A DNA stretch of 14,080 nucleotides from a bacterium (GCA_024654265.1 JANLIO010000031.1:1-14080); one strand, 5' to 3'. Positions 6,302 to 13,601 are shown, numbered from the stretch's first letter. Numbers and translations are program-made. The notes: generated by a model from the letters alone, not told the origin.

Positions 6302-6976
6302 TTAATCCTTCTTTTCCTCTCCCCCATTTTCCACCTTTACCGTTTTCCAAATCCACTTTCTCCAATGTCCGGAACGAAGATACGAGATAATTCCTGGAAG
6401 GATTGAGAGGAAGATAACGACCGCGATGACGATGTGAATATACTTGTCGATATTTGGAATAACGCGTCCCAAGAAAAATCCGATTCCAAGCATTGAGCTG
6501 ATCCATAAGACGCCTCCACCAATGTTAAAAAGCGCGAAGGTGCGGTATTTCATACCTGCGATTCCAGCGACAAGTGGAGCAAAGGTTCGAACAATTGGCA
6601 TGAATCGTGCAATCAAAATTGTTTTCCCGCCATGTTTTTTATAAAACGCCTCTGTTTTTTCGATATGTTCTGGTTTAAAAAAACGTGATTTCTTTTTTTG
6701 TAACAATTTCTTTCCGGAGACACGACCAATTTCAAATCCTGTTGCATCACCTAAAACAGCTGACGCGATCAAAATAATGAGAAGGAAAAAAATATTCAAA
6801 TCCCCGCGCGCGGCAAAAAGCCCGGCCGTGACAAGCAATGAATCGCCCGGAAGAAAAAATCCGAAAAATAATCCGGTCTCCGCAAAGATAATTGCGATCA
6901 AACCAATATAGCCACCCCAACGGATCAGCTCATTCAAATTATGAAGATTTGAGAAAAAAAATGTAATTGATTCCAT
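6302..6976 (-). CDS. DedA family (VTT domain) membrane protein
   Basis: A 224-residue integral membrane protein of the DedA/SNARE-associated (VTT) family, members of which act in undecaprenyl-phosphate or phospholipid flipping and envelope homeostasis. Family marks are Glu33 in FAETG, the re-entrant FFLPGDS (40-46), GDATGFEIGR (76-85), and FYKKHGGKTILIARFMPIVR (111-130) with Arg124, Pro127 and Arg130 followed by AG. Two further hydrophobic helices and a charged tail (EEKKD) follow. It lies 8 bp after the cyclase stop on the same strand, the last gene of that operon, and is closed by the bidirectional terminator. No Shine-Dalgarno is visible. In this lineage a lipid-carrier role would suit the sugar phosphotransferase at 11210, but that link is inferred. 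Confidence 0.93.
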   Translation of the reverse strand: MESITFFFSNLHNLNELIRWGGYIGLIAIIFAETGLFFGFFLPGDSLLVTAGLFAARGDLNIFFLLIILIASAVLGDATGFEIGRVSGKKLLQKKKSRFFKPEHIEKTEAFYKKHGGKTILIARFMPIVRTFAPLVAGIAGMKYRTFALFNIGGGVLWISSMLGIGFFLGRVIPNIDKYIHIVIAVVIFLSILPGIISYLRSGHWRKWIWKTVKVENGGEEKKD

Positions 6977-6984
6977 ACTATATT

Positions 6985-8745
6985 CTATTTCAGACCAAAT
7001 ACTTTATATAACACGACAGGTTCTGCTTTTCCTTTAACCATAACCTCCCCAACTCGACGCGCGCGGATCATACCCGCTGTGCGTTCGTACGTCGATTCAG
7101 AAATAAGAATCTCGGCTGAATGCTCTTTTGTCGCCGATTCAATCCGTGCACCAAGGTTCACGGCGTCACCGATCACTGTGTAATCAAACCGCGTTTCCCC
7201 ACCAAAGTTTCCGACAACCATTTCGCCTGTGTTGATTCCAATTCCCATCTTCAACTCCACACCTTTTGGAAAAATCTTTTCTGAGTTCATTTTTTCCAAC
7301 GCATCTCGCATAACAATCGCCGTGCGCACCGCGCGCTCAGCGTGATCATTTTGATCAAACGGTGCATTCCAAAACGCCATCACTGCATCGCCGATATATT
7401 TGTCCAACACGCCGTCGTGATCAAATACGATCTGCGTCATACGCGTCAAATATGTGTTCAACGTCTCAACCAACTGATCGGCGGGAATGGATTCGGAAAG
7501 CGACGTAAACCCTCGAAGGTCCGAAAACAATACCGTCATCTCACGCTTTTCACCGCCAAGCTTCAGGGCTTCGGGATGATCAAGGATTTGCGTCACAACA
7601 GATTCAGAGACATACCGCGAGAAAGCCATCCGTGTTGCTGTGCGTTCACGATCAGCCGTCACTCGGCGTTCAAGCATCACAACGGTATACACAAAAATAA
7701 TCGTAAACGTCGTCCACACAACATCAATGATCTTTCCTTTTGAAAACGCCAACGCGGAACCTACAAGAGCACTCAGCCAGATGAGAACAACAAGAGGAAT
7801 ACTGAAACGTGCGCGGACAAACGGAAGGATACCTCCAAGAAGAACCGCGATACAGATTAGCAGGATCATCATCACCGGAATCGGAAGTGAAGCGATCCAC
7901 GCGCGACGAAGAAGCGTATCAAAAAGGGACGCGTGAATCTCAATACCGGGCATGGGAACACCGTTCGATGTTGGGACAAGTTGCGAATCATGAAGATCCG
8001 AAGCCGTTGCGCCGACAAAAACCGTCCGCCCCGCCAAAAAATCGCTCGAAATTTTTCCCTGCAACACATCGATCGCGGAAATTGTTTGAAAACGTGAACC
8101 CGGCGCGCCACCAAAATGAACACGCAAGCGATCAAACGAATCAACAGGAATCTGCGTAATCGAAACGGTTCCTCCAACGGCTTCATACGCGCGCACAGCA
8201 AATGCTGGAATCTCTGTTCCATCTGGACCAACCGTAAGAAGAGGGATGCGTCGGACAACGCCATCATCATCCGGCGGTGTATTTGTATGTCCGATTTGAA
8301 GAGCTGCCGCCGATAATTCCGGTAACGCACGAACCGATTCACTCGGATAAAAAATCATTCTTGATTTCTCTGCGCGCAAACGAAGCTCAATTGGTAACAC
8401 AACATTTCCCGCATGCTCAATCGCTGATTCAAGCTGTGCATCATCAACCGGATCTGATGGCTCTGCAAACGTGACATCGTACGCAATCACTTTTGCCGAG
8501 GAAAGCTTTGAGATTAAATCCGCATGGACAGATCGCGCCCACGGCCATCGTCCAATTTGTGCAATCGACGCATCATCAATGGCAACGATAAGAATGGATG
8601 GGTCTGGAGTTTCAGGAAGAAAAAATCGATCTGTTGCGCGTTCGCTCCAACTTACAAAAACACCGAACGCAAATAGCACTGCGGTAGCCATCCCAACAAT
8701 TCCGGCGACGATGATTGGACGACCAAGGTGACGTTGTCGTTTCAT
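6985..8745 (-). CDS. CHASE2-domain class III adenylate cyclase
   Basis: A 586-residue membrane receptor cyclase. An N-terminal helix (about 10-32) is followed by an extracytoplasmic CHASE2 domain (about 35-285, with ILIVAIDDASIAQIGRWPW and FVGATASDLHD), three helices (about 290-358) and a cytoplasmic class III cyclase domain (about 400-586). The metal aspartates are Asp409 (FSDLRGFT) and Asp453 (IGDAVMAFW). Lys449 and Thr523 (DYTVIGD) occupy the base-selecting positions of cyanobacterial CyaC-type adenylate cyclases. Asn530 and Arg534 (VNLGARIE) are the transition-state residues, so it should be active and make cAMP. It starts 1 bp after the FecR gene stop, which indicates translational coupling. 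No cAMP-binding protein is in the window. Confidence 0.94.
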   Translation of the reverse strand: MKRQRHLGRPIIVAGIVGMATAVLFAFGVFVSWSERATDRFFLPETPDPSILIVAIDDASIAQIGRWPWARSVHADLISKLSSAKVIAYDVTFAEPSDPVDDAQLESAIEHAGNVVLPIELRLRAEKSRMIFYPSESVRALPELSAAALQIGHTNTPPDDDGVVRRIPLLTVGPDGTEIPAFAVRAYEAVGGTVSITQIPVDSFDRLRVHFGGAPGSRFQTISAIDVLQGKISSDFLAGRTVFVGATASDLHDSQLVPTSNGVPMPGIEIHASLFDTLLRRAWIASLPIPVMMILLICIAVLLGGILPFVRARFSIPLVVLIWLSALVGSALAFSKGKIIDVVWTTFTIIFVYTVVMLERRVTADRERTATRMAFSRYVSESVVTQILDHPEALKLGGEKREMTVLFSDLRGFTSLSESIPADQLVETLNTYLTRMTQIVFDHDGVLDKYIGDAVMAFWNAPFDQNDHAERAVRTAIVMRDALEKMNSEKIFPKGVELKMGIGINTGEMVVGNFGGETRFDYTVIGDAVNLGARIESATKEHSAEILISESTYERTAGMIRARRVGEVMVKGKAEPVVLYKVFGLK

Positions 8746-8746
8746 G

Positions 8747-10504
8747 TTATCGAAGTGTTGGTGGGTTTACAGTAAACACGACGGCCTCACCGACTGTTTG
8801 CCCATTTTCTGTGAATGACGTGGTTACAGTTGTTGATCCGAAGCTATTTGGCGTTGTCACAAAAACGCCCCCCTCAACTTGACCTGCCGTCATATTTGAC
8901 GATCCCCAGCTCACAAAAGGCGTTACATTTTTTGCCGTCCCATTGCTGTAAATCGCCGTCACGATCATCGGAACAGATCCACCTGCAGTCACGGTTGTGA
9001 TTCCATCCGTCGGCGTAATCCGAAGAAGCATGATCGTCACCTTTTCAACGGGCGCAATAACCGGAGGTGTTGTGACGACGGGTTTAATCACAGGAAGATC
9101 CTCAGGAACAACCGCTGTCCCTGTTGGGGATTGCACGGCTTCTGTGGACGTTGGTGTTCTTATTTCATCTTGAACGTCTATCTGCCCTTCCGCGCTCTTT
9201 GTAATAAGTTCATCACGAAGCGAAATCACGTGTACATTCAATGCTCGCAAATAAGATGTCAACGCACGCTTCACATCAGGACTCAGTTCATTCAATGATC
9301 TTAAATTACGCTCCGCATTAACGATTCCCCCTTCTGCCGCAGAAAGACTCATCGACGCTTCTTCAAGCGCGCCTTCACGCATAAGCATAATCGTTTCCTT
9401 CATCCGACTTTCGATTGCACGTTGATGAATAAATTGCTTCATCTCATCCGAACCCGCGAGCTCTGCCTGCGCATCTTCGACACGTTGCTTTAAACGGAAC
9501 AACGGATCCGAAGGCTTTGCCTCTCCCAGCATCGCTTGCATGTCACTCATGACACTCACAATCCCTTCACGATACGCTTCGCCGTTCCCCCCCTTCATCT
9601 GAGCTTGGATTTCTTTCTCAAGTCTTGAAAAATCTTGCAACGCCAAACCCGATTTCCCATCATCAATTAATTTTTTAATTTGGAAAAGTCGTCGTCCAAC
9701 AAACGCCGAAAACAATCTTGGCTTATCTTCCTTCGCCATCTTCAGATGAACAGCTTCCGACAATTCAACGACACGTCCAAATACACTTGGAATATTCCCG
9801 CCACCACCCTGCAATCGACGTTTCGCGCGTTCAATGACGCGTCCATGAAATGCCGTATCTGCTTTCTGATTCCGAAGAAACCAATCTCCGGATTTATCAA
9901 CCTCTTCCATTTTTTGAATGCGCGACCACCCTCCACCCTTCACTCGACGCATCTTACTCCCTTCCGGAATAATTGTTCCATTCATTTCACTTCCAACCGT
10001 TAATTCAACACGCGATTCTGAAACCCAAAGATCTGTTTCACCATTTTCATTTAACAGATCAAACGCCGTTCCACGAACCGTTGCAACCACATCATTTGCG
10101 CGCACAGAGAACGTACTCCCTAAATCAAACAGTTGAATCACGCGCGACCAAACACGACCGGAAATGAGTCCAACTTCCGTATGAATAACTCCATCTGCTG
10201 TTATATCAGAAAGATGAATTGTCGTATTTTCACGAAGTGTTGTTTCTGCATCACCAAAAAAAGAAACCGTTGCTCGACCATTTTTTCCAGTTCTCACCTC
10301 ATCATCAGTACGAAGAATCATTCCGTTTTCTGCACTCTCCCACTCGCCACCCGAGTGACGAACATCGACCGAATCTTGTTCAATATTGAGCGTCATCTCC
10401 ACATCCTCCGAAGCATGTGTCACATTCCCAAGGGACCAAAATCCCCAGAGACCAGCGCCCAAAATAAGAACGGCGCAAAGAAGAATACTGATTCGTTTTA
10501 ACAT
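8747..10504 (-). CDS. FecR-domain protein with helical repeats and Ig-like domain
   Basis: An exported or anchored 585-residue protein. Residues 1-25 are a signal peptide or anchor (MLKRISILLCAVLILGAG). A FecR domain (about 60-170) has the typical VRGTAFDL. A helical region (about 240-435) contains two similar blocks, near 246-298 and 337-394, resembling DUF5667-type segments. A Pro/Thr linker (about 448-488) and a BIG2-like Ig fold (about 488-580) end it. The reading frame is open to 10564, but the ATG at 10504 is preferred because it starts the signal sequence and lies 15 nt after the start predicted from the extended -10 at 10534-10526. FecR plus CHASE2 cyclase suggests an envelope-sensing unit. 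Its ligand is unknown. Confidence 0.88.
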   Translation of the reverse strand: MLKRISILLCAVLILGAGLWGFWSLGNVTHASEDVEMTLNIEQDSVDVRHSGGEWESAENGMILRTDDEVRTGKNGRATVSFFGDAETTLRENTTIHLSDITADGVIHTEVGLISGRVWSRVIQLFDLGSTFSVRANDVVATVRGTAFDLLNENGETDLWVSESRVELTVGSEMNGTIIPEGSKMRRVKGGGWSRIQKMEEVDKSGDWFLRNQKADTAFHGRVIERAKRRLQGGGGNIPSVFGRVVELSEAVHLKMAKEDKPRLFSAFVGRRLFQIKKLIDDGKSGLALQDFSRLEKEIQAQMKGGNGEAYREGIVSVMSDMQAMLGEAKPSDPLFRLKQRVEDAQAELAGSDEMKQFIHQRAIESRMKETIMLMREGALEEASMSLSAAEGGIVNAERNLRSLNELSPDVKRALTSYLRALNVHVISLRDELITKSAEGQIDVQDEIRTPTSTEAVQSPTGTAVVPEDLPVIKPVVTTPPVIAPVEKVTIMLLRITPTDGITTVTAGGSVPMIVTAIYSNGTAKNVTPFVSWGSSNMTAGQVEGGVFVTTPNSFGSTTVTTSFTENGQTVGEAVVFTVNPPTLR

Positions 10505-10525
10505 AATTTCATGAAAGCTGCATAG

Positions 10526-10534
10526 ATCATACCA
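10526..10534 (-). promoter_or_regulatory. Extended -10 promoter of the FecR-cyclase-DedA operon
   Basis: On the minus strand TGG-TATGAT (10534 to 10526) is an extended -10. The hexamer 17 bp upstream is TTTTAG, a poor -35, as is usual for extended -10 promoters. The predicted start at about 10519 gives a 15-nt leader before the ATG at 10504. It is back to back with the rnpB promoter. Confidence 0.6.
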
Positions 10535-10557
10535 TGCATAAATAATGGCTAAAAGGG

Positions 10558-10586
10558 TTGACAAAAATGAAAAAAAATGCTATTTT
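10558..10586 (+). promoter_or_regulatory. Promoter of rnpB
   Basis: TTGACA (10558-10563), then 17 bp, then TATTTT (10581-10586). The predicted start at about 10593 is three bases before the 5' strand of the P1 helix, which fits an RNA needing a defined 5' end. Confidence 0.85.
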
Positions 10587-10800
10587 TGCCGTGCGTTGGT
10601 TGAACAGATAATCGCCCTAACGTCACTTGTGACGAGGGGAGGAAAGTCCGGACACCCCCACTCGCGTCCCGAATTCGTTCGAGACATGATGGAGCGTGAA
10701 GAGCCGTTAACGACGGCCGGGATATAGCGAAAGGAACGGAAGGTCACGTGCCGGACGTTTCAATCGTAAACCTAGGGAAAGTGCCACAGAGACAATACTA

Positions 10801-10870
10801 CCCCCACACCTATTTCGTTTGTTCGTCCGACGAACGGAGCACGAAGTGCTACACGCAATGGGTGTGGGGG
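10801..10870 (+). repeat. 70-nt three-way-junction module, copy 1, at P12 of rnpB
   Basis: The ends CCCCCACACC and GGTGTGGGGG extend inward to an 18-position helix with one T-G pair and one T-C mismatch. The helix is capped by two hairpins: GTTCGT/ACGAAC with a 3-nt loop, and AGCAC/GTGCT with loop GAA. It occupies the place of the variable P12 hairpin, directly after the conserved ACAGAGACA region and before GAAAGGTGAAA. Confidence 0.9.
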
Positions 10871-10981
10871 GAAAGGTGAAAAGTGATTGGACGTGGATAG
10901 GCCGGTCTATGGTCGTCTGCCACCAATCTCCTCCGGCGGTAACGTCGGAGTGTGGTAAACCCTCTTCGGTGCAAGAGCAAG

Positions 10982-11051
10982 CCCCCACACCTATTTCGTT
11001 TGTTCGTCCGACGAACGAAGCACAAAGTGCTAAACGCAATGGGTGTGGGGG
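10982..11051 (+). repeat. 70-nt three-way-junction module, copy 2, at P15-P17 of rnpB
   Basis: Identical to copy 1 at 67 of 70 positions. The differences are G to A between the two hairpins, G to A in the second hairpin loop (AAA) and C to A after the second hairpin. All are in positions predicted to be unpaired. It directly follows GAGCAAG, where the P15/L15/P16 arm normally begins, and precedes CACGGTCG, which leads into P18. Confidence 0.9.
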
Positions 11052-11162
11052 CACGGTCGTTCGCAACGAGGCAACGAGCAATCGTTGTCCCAGATAGATG
11101 ATTATCCTCCCGACAAACGTCGGGGGACAAAATCCGGCTTACCGTTCAATCAAGCAACATTC

Positions 11163-11191
11163 AAAAAACCGCGCACATCGCGCGGTTTTTT
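11163..11191 (+). terminator. Intrinsic terminator of rnpB
   Basis: CCGCGC (11169-11174) and GCGCGG (11180-11185) around ACATC, preceded by six A and followed by six T, so the stem can extend to 12 bp. It lies just after the P1 3' strand and 18 bp before the next gene. Its symmetry would let it act on both strands. Confidence 0.93.
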
Positions 11192-11209
11192 GGTATCCTA
11201 TATGCACCT

Positions 11210-12640
11210 ATGCGAATTCGCCGAATTGACCTCACATTTACCGCGCTTCTTTTGCCACTCGATCTCCTCGCGCTGTTCGGCGCAGGAATCGGCGCGTACC
11301 TCCTCCGCTTTTCGCGGTTTGTGACGGAAGTGCGCCCGGCACTCCAAGATATTCCGTTCAGCGAATACTGGCAGGCCGTTTCGTTTTTCGTTGGCGTATG
11401 GATCATTCTTTTCATTATCGCCGGTCTCTACAGCACGCGTCCGCGCCGAGCATGGAATGAACTGGGTCGAATTGCACTCGCGTGTACTGTCGGTGCAATG
11501 GTTTTGATCGCAAGCGTTTTCTTTGGTCGCGAATTTGAAACGTCTCGTTTTATCGTCCTTGCCGTTTGGATTTTTTCAATGACCCTCGTTTCAATCGGTC
11601 GGCTTTTTTTACGCACCATCCGCCACAGCCTTTTGAAAGCAAGAGTCGGGCATCTGAATCTTTTTGTCATCGGTGATACGGATGCGGCAAAACGTGTGGT
11701 TGATGAATACGAAAATCATCCGATTCTCGGGTTCACCGTTCTCCATCATTTTAAAACATGGAATGAAACAACCCTGCAAACAGCAAAAAAAATAGCCAAA
11801 CGAAAACGCGCAGATGGTGTTCTTCTCGCAGATCCGAATATCTCCAGAAGCACCGCGCTCGACATTATTGCGTTTGCCGAAAATGAGCACATCGCATTCT
11901 ACTATCTCGCCGATCCATTCACGACGCACTTCTCCAACATCGACGTTTCCACAGCGACTGGTTTACCCATCATGGAAGTCAAACGCACTCCGCTCGACGG
12001 ATGGGGCCGTATTGCAAAACGTGCATTTGATATTTTCTTTTCTCTCCTCGTTCTCATCGTCACCTCCCCGATCCTCCTTCTTCTCGTCATCTTTATTGCT
12101 CTTGAAGATGGATTTCCCGTTCTCTTTTTAAACCCACGCATCGGTGAACAAGGAAGCGGATTCAATCTGTACAAATTGCGTTCCATGTACAAAAAGTTTT
12201 CCGTTGGCCCGCAATTTAAAGATCAGAAAAAAGCACTTCAACTTGAAAAAGAACTCATCAAAGAAAAAAGTATCAAACAAGGACCCATCTATAAAATCTC
12301 AGGCGATCCACGCATCACGAAGATTGGTTCTTTTGTCCGTCGCTGGTCGTTCGATGAGCTTCCGCAATTCTGGAACGTCTTAACCGGTACCATGTCGATC
12401 GTTGGCCCACGTCCACACCAACCACGCGAAGTTGAAAAATACGAAACGCACCATCGCCGAGTCCTCGCTATTCGCCCGGGCATCACCGGACTCGCGCAAA
12501 TCTCCGGCCGGAGCGATCTCACATTTGAAGATGAAGTTCGCCTCGATATCTGGTACATCGAAAACTGGTCCCTTTGGCTCGACATCTACATCGCACTCAA
12601 AACACCATTCGCCGTGATTTATAGAAAAGGGGTTTATTAA
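11210..12640 (+). CDS. Polyprenyl-phosphate sugar phosphotransferase (WbaP/WcaJ-type)
   Basis: A 476-residue initiating phosphoglycosyl transferase. It moves a sugar-1-phosphate from a nucleotide sugar to undecaprenyl phosphate at the inner membrane face, the first step of surface polysaccharide or glycan assembly. Four N-terminal hydrophobic helices (about 10-32, 55-73, 88-106, 114-132) precede a nucleotide-binding-like CoA_binding_3 domain (about 148-255). A membrane helix (about 275-298) then leads into the catalytic domain: NPRIGEQGSGFNLYKLRSM (308-326), GDPRITKIG (375-383 region) and the catalytic Asp382-Glu383 in FDELPQ, then SIVGPRP and RPGITGLAQISGR. About 30 Lys/Glu-rich residues (327-357) expand the loop before GDPR. 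The sugar cannot be read. The ATG lacks a Shine-Dalgarno and follows the rnpB terminator by 18 bp; a TATCCT at 11194 could give a nearly leaderless mRNA. Confidence 0.95.
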   Translation: MRIRRIDLTFTALLLPLDLLALFGAGIGAYLLRFSRFVTEVRPALQDIPFSEYWQAVSFFVGVWIILFIIAGLYSTRPRRAWNELGRIALACTVGAMVLIASVFFGREFETSRFIVLAVWIFSMTLVSIGRLFLRTIRHSLLKARVGHLNLFVIGDTDAAKRVVDEYENHPILGFTVLHHFKTWNETTLQTAKKIAKRKRADGVLLADPNISRSTALDIIAFAENEHIAFYYLADPFTTHFSNIDVSTATGLPIMEVKRTPLDGWGRIAKRAFDIFFSLLVLIVTSPILLLLVIFIALEDGFPVLFLNPRIGEQGSGFNLYKLRSMYKKFSVGPQFKDQKKALQLEKELIKEKSIKQGPIYKISGDPRITKIGSFVRRWSFDELPQFWNVLTGTMSIVGPRPHQPREVEKYETHHRRVLAIRPGITGLAQISGRSDLTFEDEVRLDIWYIENWSLWLDIYIALKTPFAVIYRKGVY

Positions 12641-12662
12641 TAGGAAGTTCGCAGTGTTTTTT

Positions 12663-12827
12663 CCGTCATTCCGACCGTAGTGGAGGAATCCCTTTTCAAA
12701 ATGATCTCATTTTAGAAGAGGGATCTCTCCATTGCAGTCGAGATGACGGATGGGGATAAAGGGATCTCCCGAAGAAGTTCGGGGCAGGTCTCCATTCGTC
12801 GTAGAACCTCCTCGGTCGGAATGACGG
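12663..12827. repeat. Composite GTCATTCC palindromic element
   Basis: Perfect 14-bp ends, CCGTCATTCCGACC (12663-12676) and GGTCGGAATGACGG (12814-12827). Inside lies the right end of the other subtype, GGATCTCTCC and GTCGAGATGACGG (12720-12750), followed by an ATAAAGGGATCTCCC segment. It therefore looks like a mosaic or nested insertion of two subtypes. Confidence 0.85.
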
Positions 12828-12860
12828 AAAATAAGAGAAGAGAACCCTTCGCCCCACTCT

Positions 12861-12890
12861 GTCACCCCGAACGCATTCGGGGTCCCTCTT
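12861..12890. repeat. ACCCCGAA/TTCGGGGT hairpin repeat
   Basis: ACCCCGAA (12864-12871) pairs perfectly with TTCGGGGT (12876-12883) around CGCA, within GTCAccccgaa...GGTCCCTCTT. It is the opposite-strand relative of 66-98, with one stem pair changed on both sides. Confidence 0.7.
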
Positions 12891-12897
12891 CACTTTT

Positions 12898-13000
12898 CCG
12901 TCATCTCGACCGTAGCGGAGAGATCCCTCTTCAAAGAAACTGATCTATTAGAAAAGCGATCTCTCCACTCGTCGCAAAGCCTTCTCGGTCGAGATGACGG
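12898..13000. repeat. GTCATCTC palindromic element, full unit
   Basis: 103 bp with perfect 14-bp ends, CCGTCATCTCGACC (12898-12911) and GGTCGAGATGACGG (12987-13000). The inner arms GGAGAGATC (12917-12925) and GATCTCTCC (12958-12966) enclose a 32-nt centre. It resembles 5005-5100. No coding capacity is visible. Confidence 0.88.
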
Positions 13001-13025
13001 AAAGTTAAAGCGGGATTGATCTGAC

Positions 13026-13119
13026 GCCCCTCTGTGTCTCCCCTTGCGAAGGGGAAAATCTTCTTCAATGGAGACATAAAACAATGTCCCCCTTGCCAAG
13101 GGGGACCGCAGGGGGTGTC
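13026..13119. repeat. CCCCTT/AAGGGG hairpin repeats
   Basis: TCCCCTT-GCG-AAGGGGA (13039-13055) is preceded by CCCCTCTGTGTC, as in 4942-4960. GTCCCCCTT-GCC-AAGGGGGAC (13086-13106) is a perfect 9-bp stem followed by CGCAGGGGG. The rest of the gene-free stretch up to 13192 shows nothing further that I can name. Confidence 0.65.
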
Positions 13120-13192
13120 AAAGGAACAAATCCATATACGAGATACGAGCTACTTCCTACTAGCTACTTTTTATAAGTTAAGATTTCTCATT

Positions 13193-13225
13193 AAAAAACC
13201 CGTCGTCAAGCACGGGCTTGCGACG
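13193..13225 (-). terminator. Intrinsic terminator of the small membrane protein gene
   Basis: On the minus strand CGTCGCAAGC pairs with GCTTG-A-CGACG (one bulged A) around CCGT, followed by GG and six T (13198-13193). It begins 20 bp after the stop of the gene at 13246. Confidence 0.85.
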
Positions 13226-13245
13226 AGTTACGAGCGGAATCTGAA

Positions 13246-13587
13246 TTACCTTCTCTCATCGCTTTGCGAATCAAACTTGGCTCGAGGTTGAGCTTCGCGT
13301 TGATCGAGCGCCTCCTCGGGGTAGACGAAGATCTCGTCGGTCGAAGAAAGACTCCTACGACTTGCGAGCGCAGACGCATGGGCGTTCTTCCTTTGAAAAT
13401 GGGATTCTGCGAATCGATATGGAACGTATGCGATCAACAGCACCCAAGCAATCGGCCAGAAGAACATATAATCCCAATCCGAATCAGCATAATCGGCTGA
13501 TCTCTTTCTTTCGATCAACCGTGGAACAACACGAGATGTGATGTAACCGATAGCCAAATACACCACGTAGAAAATAAAAGTCGTCAT
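13246..13587 (-). CDS. Small membrane protein, 2 TM, hypothetical
   Basis: A 113-residue protein of no recognised family. The first hydrophobic helix, FIFYVVYLAIGYITS (about 4-18), is followed by a charged RLIERKRSADYADSDWDY stretch and a second helix, MFFWPIAWVLLIAYVPY (about 41-57). The remaining half is hydrophilic, Ser/Glu/Arg-rich and probably cytoplasmic. The start is well fixed by an AAGGAGGA Shine-Dalgarno (13599-13592) 4 nt before the ATG, the best ribosome site in the window. The gene is a single-gene unit with a consensus promoter, a palindromic operator-like site and an intrinsic terminator, so it appears actively controlled. Function unknown. Confidence 0.82.
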   Translation of the reverse strand: MTTFIFYVVYLAIGYITSRVVPRLIERKRSADYADSDWDYMFFWPIAWVLLIAYVPYRFAESHFQRKNAHASALASRRSLSSTDEIFVYPEEALDQREAQPRAKFDSQSDERR

Positions 13588-13601
13588 CGAATCCTCCTTT
13601 T

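Larger units (their letters stand above)
10593..11157 (+). ncRNA. rnpB: RNase P RNA with two duplicated inserts
   Basis: Catalytic RNA of RNase P, which removes 5' leaders from pre-tRNAs. P1 pairs TTGGTTGAAC (10596-10605) with GTTCAATCAA (11144-11153), including one G-U. P2 is GATAATC (10607-10613) with GATTATC (11100-11106). Conserved segments are GGGGAGGAAAGTCCGGAC (10636-10653), GAAAGTGCCACAGAGACA (10777-10794), GGTAAACCC in J14 (10955-10963), P18 CAACGA/TCGTTG, AGATAGATGATTATCC and AAAATCCGGCTTAC near the 3' end. At about 565 nt it is far longer than the usual 350-400. Two 70-nt modules at 10801-10870 and 10982-11051 explain 140 nt; they sit at the P12 and P15-P17 positions. The recognisable L15 loop with its tRNA-CCA-binding GGU is absent. 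Confidence 0.97.

Noticed and set aside
10505..10564. Longer start of the FecR gene at 10564
   Set aside because: The extra 20 residues precede a good signal sequence and would place the start upstream of the extended -10 promoter. The ATG at 10504 fits better.
10707..11130. Several frames of 90-125 codons inside rnpB
   Set aside because: They come from the RNase P RNA and its duplicated modules; the repeated peptide reflects the repeated RNA.
12641..13245. CRISPR-like array
   Set aside because: The repeats are palindromic units of uneven length without regular unique spacers, and no cas gene is present.
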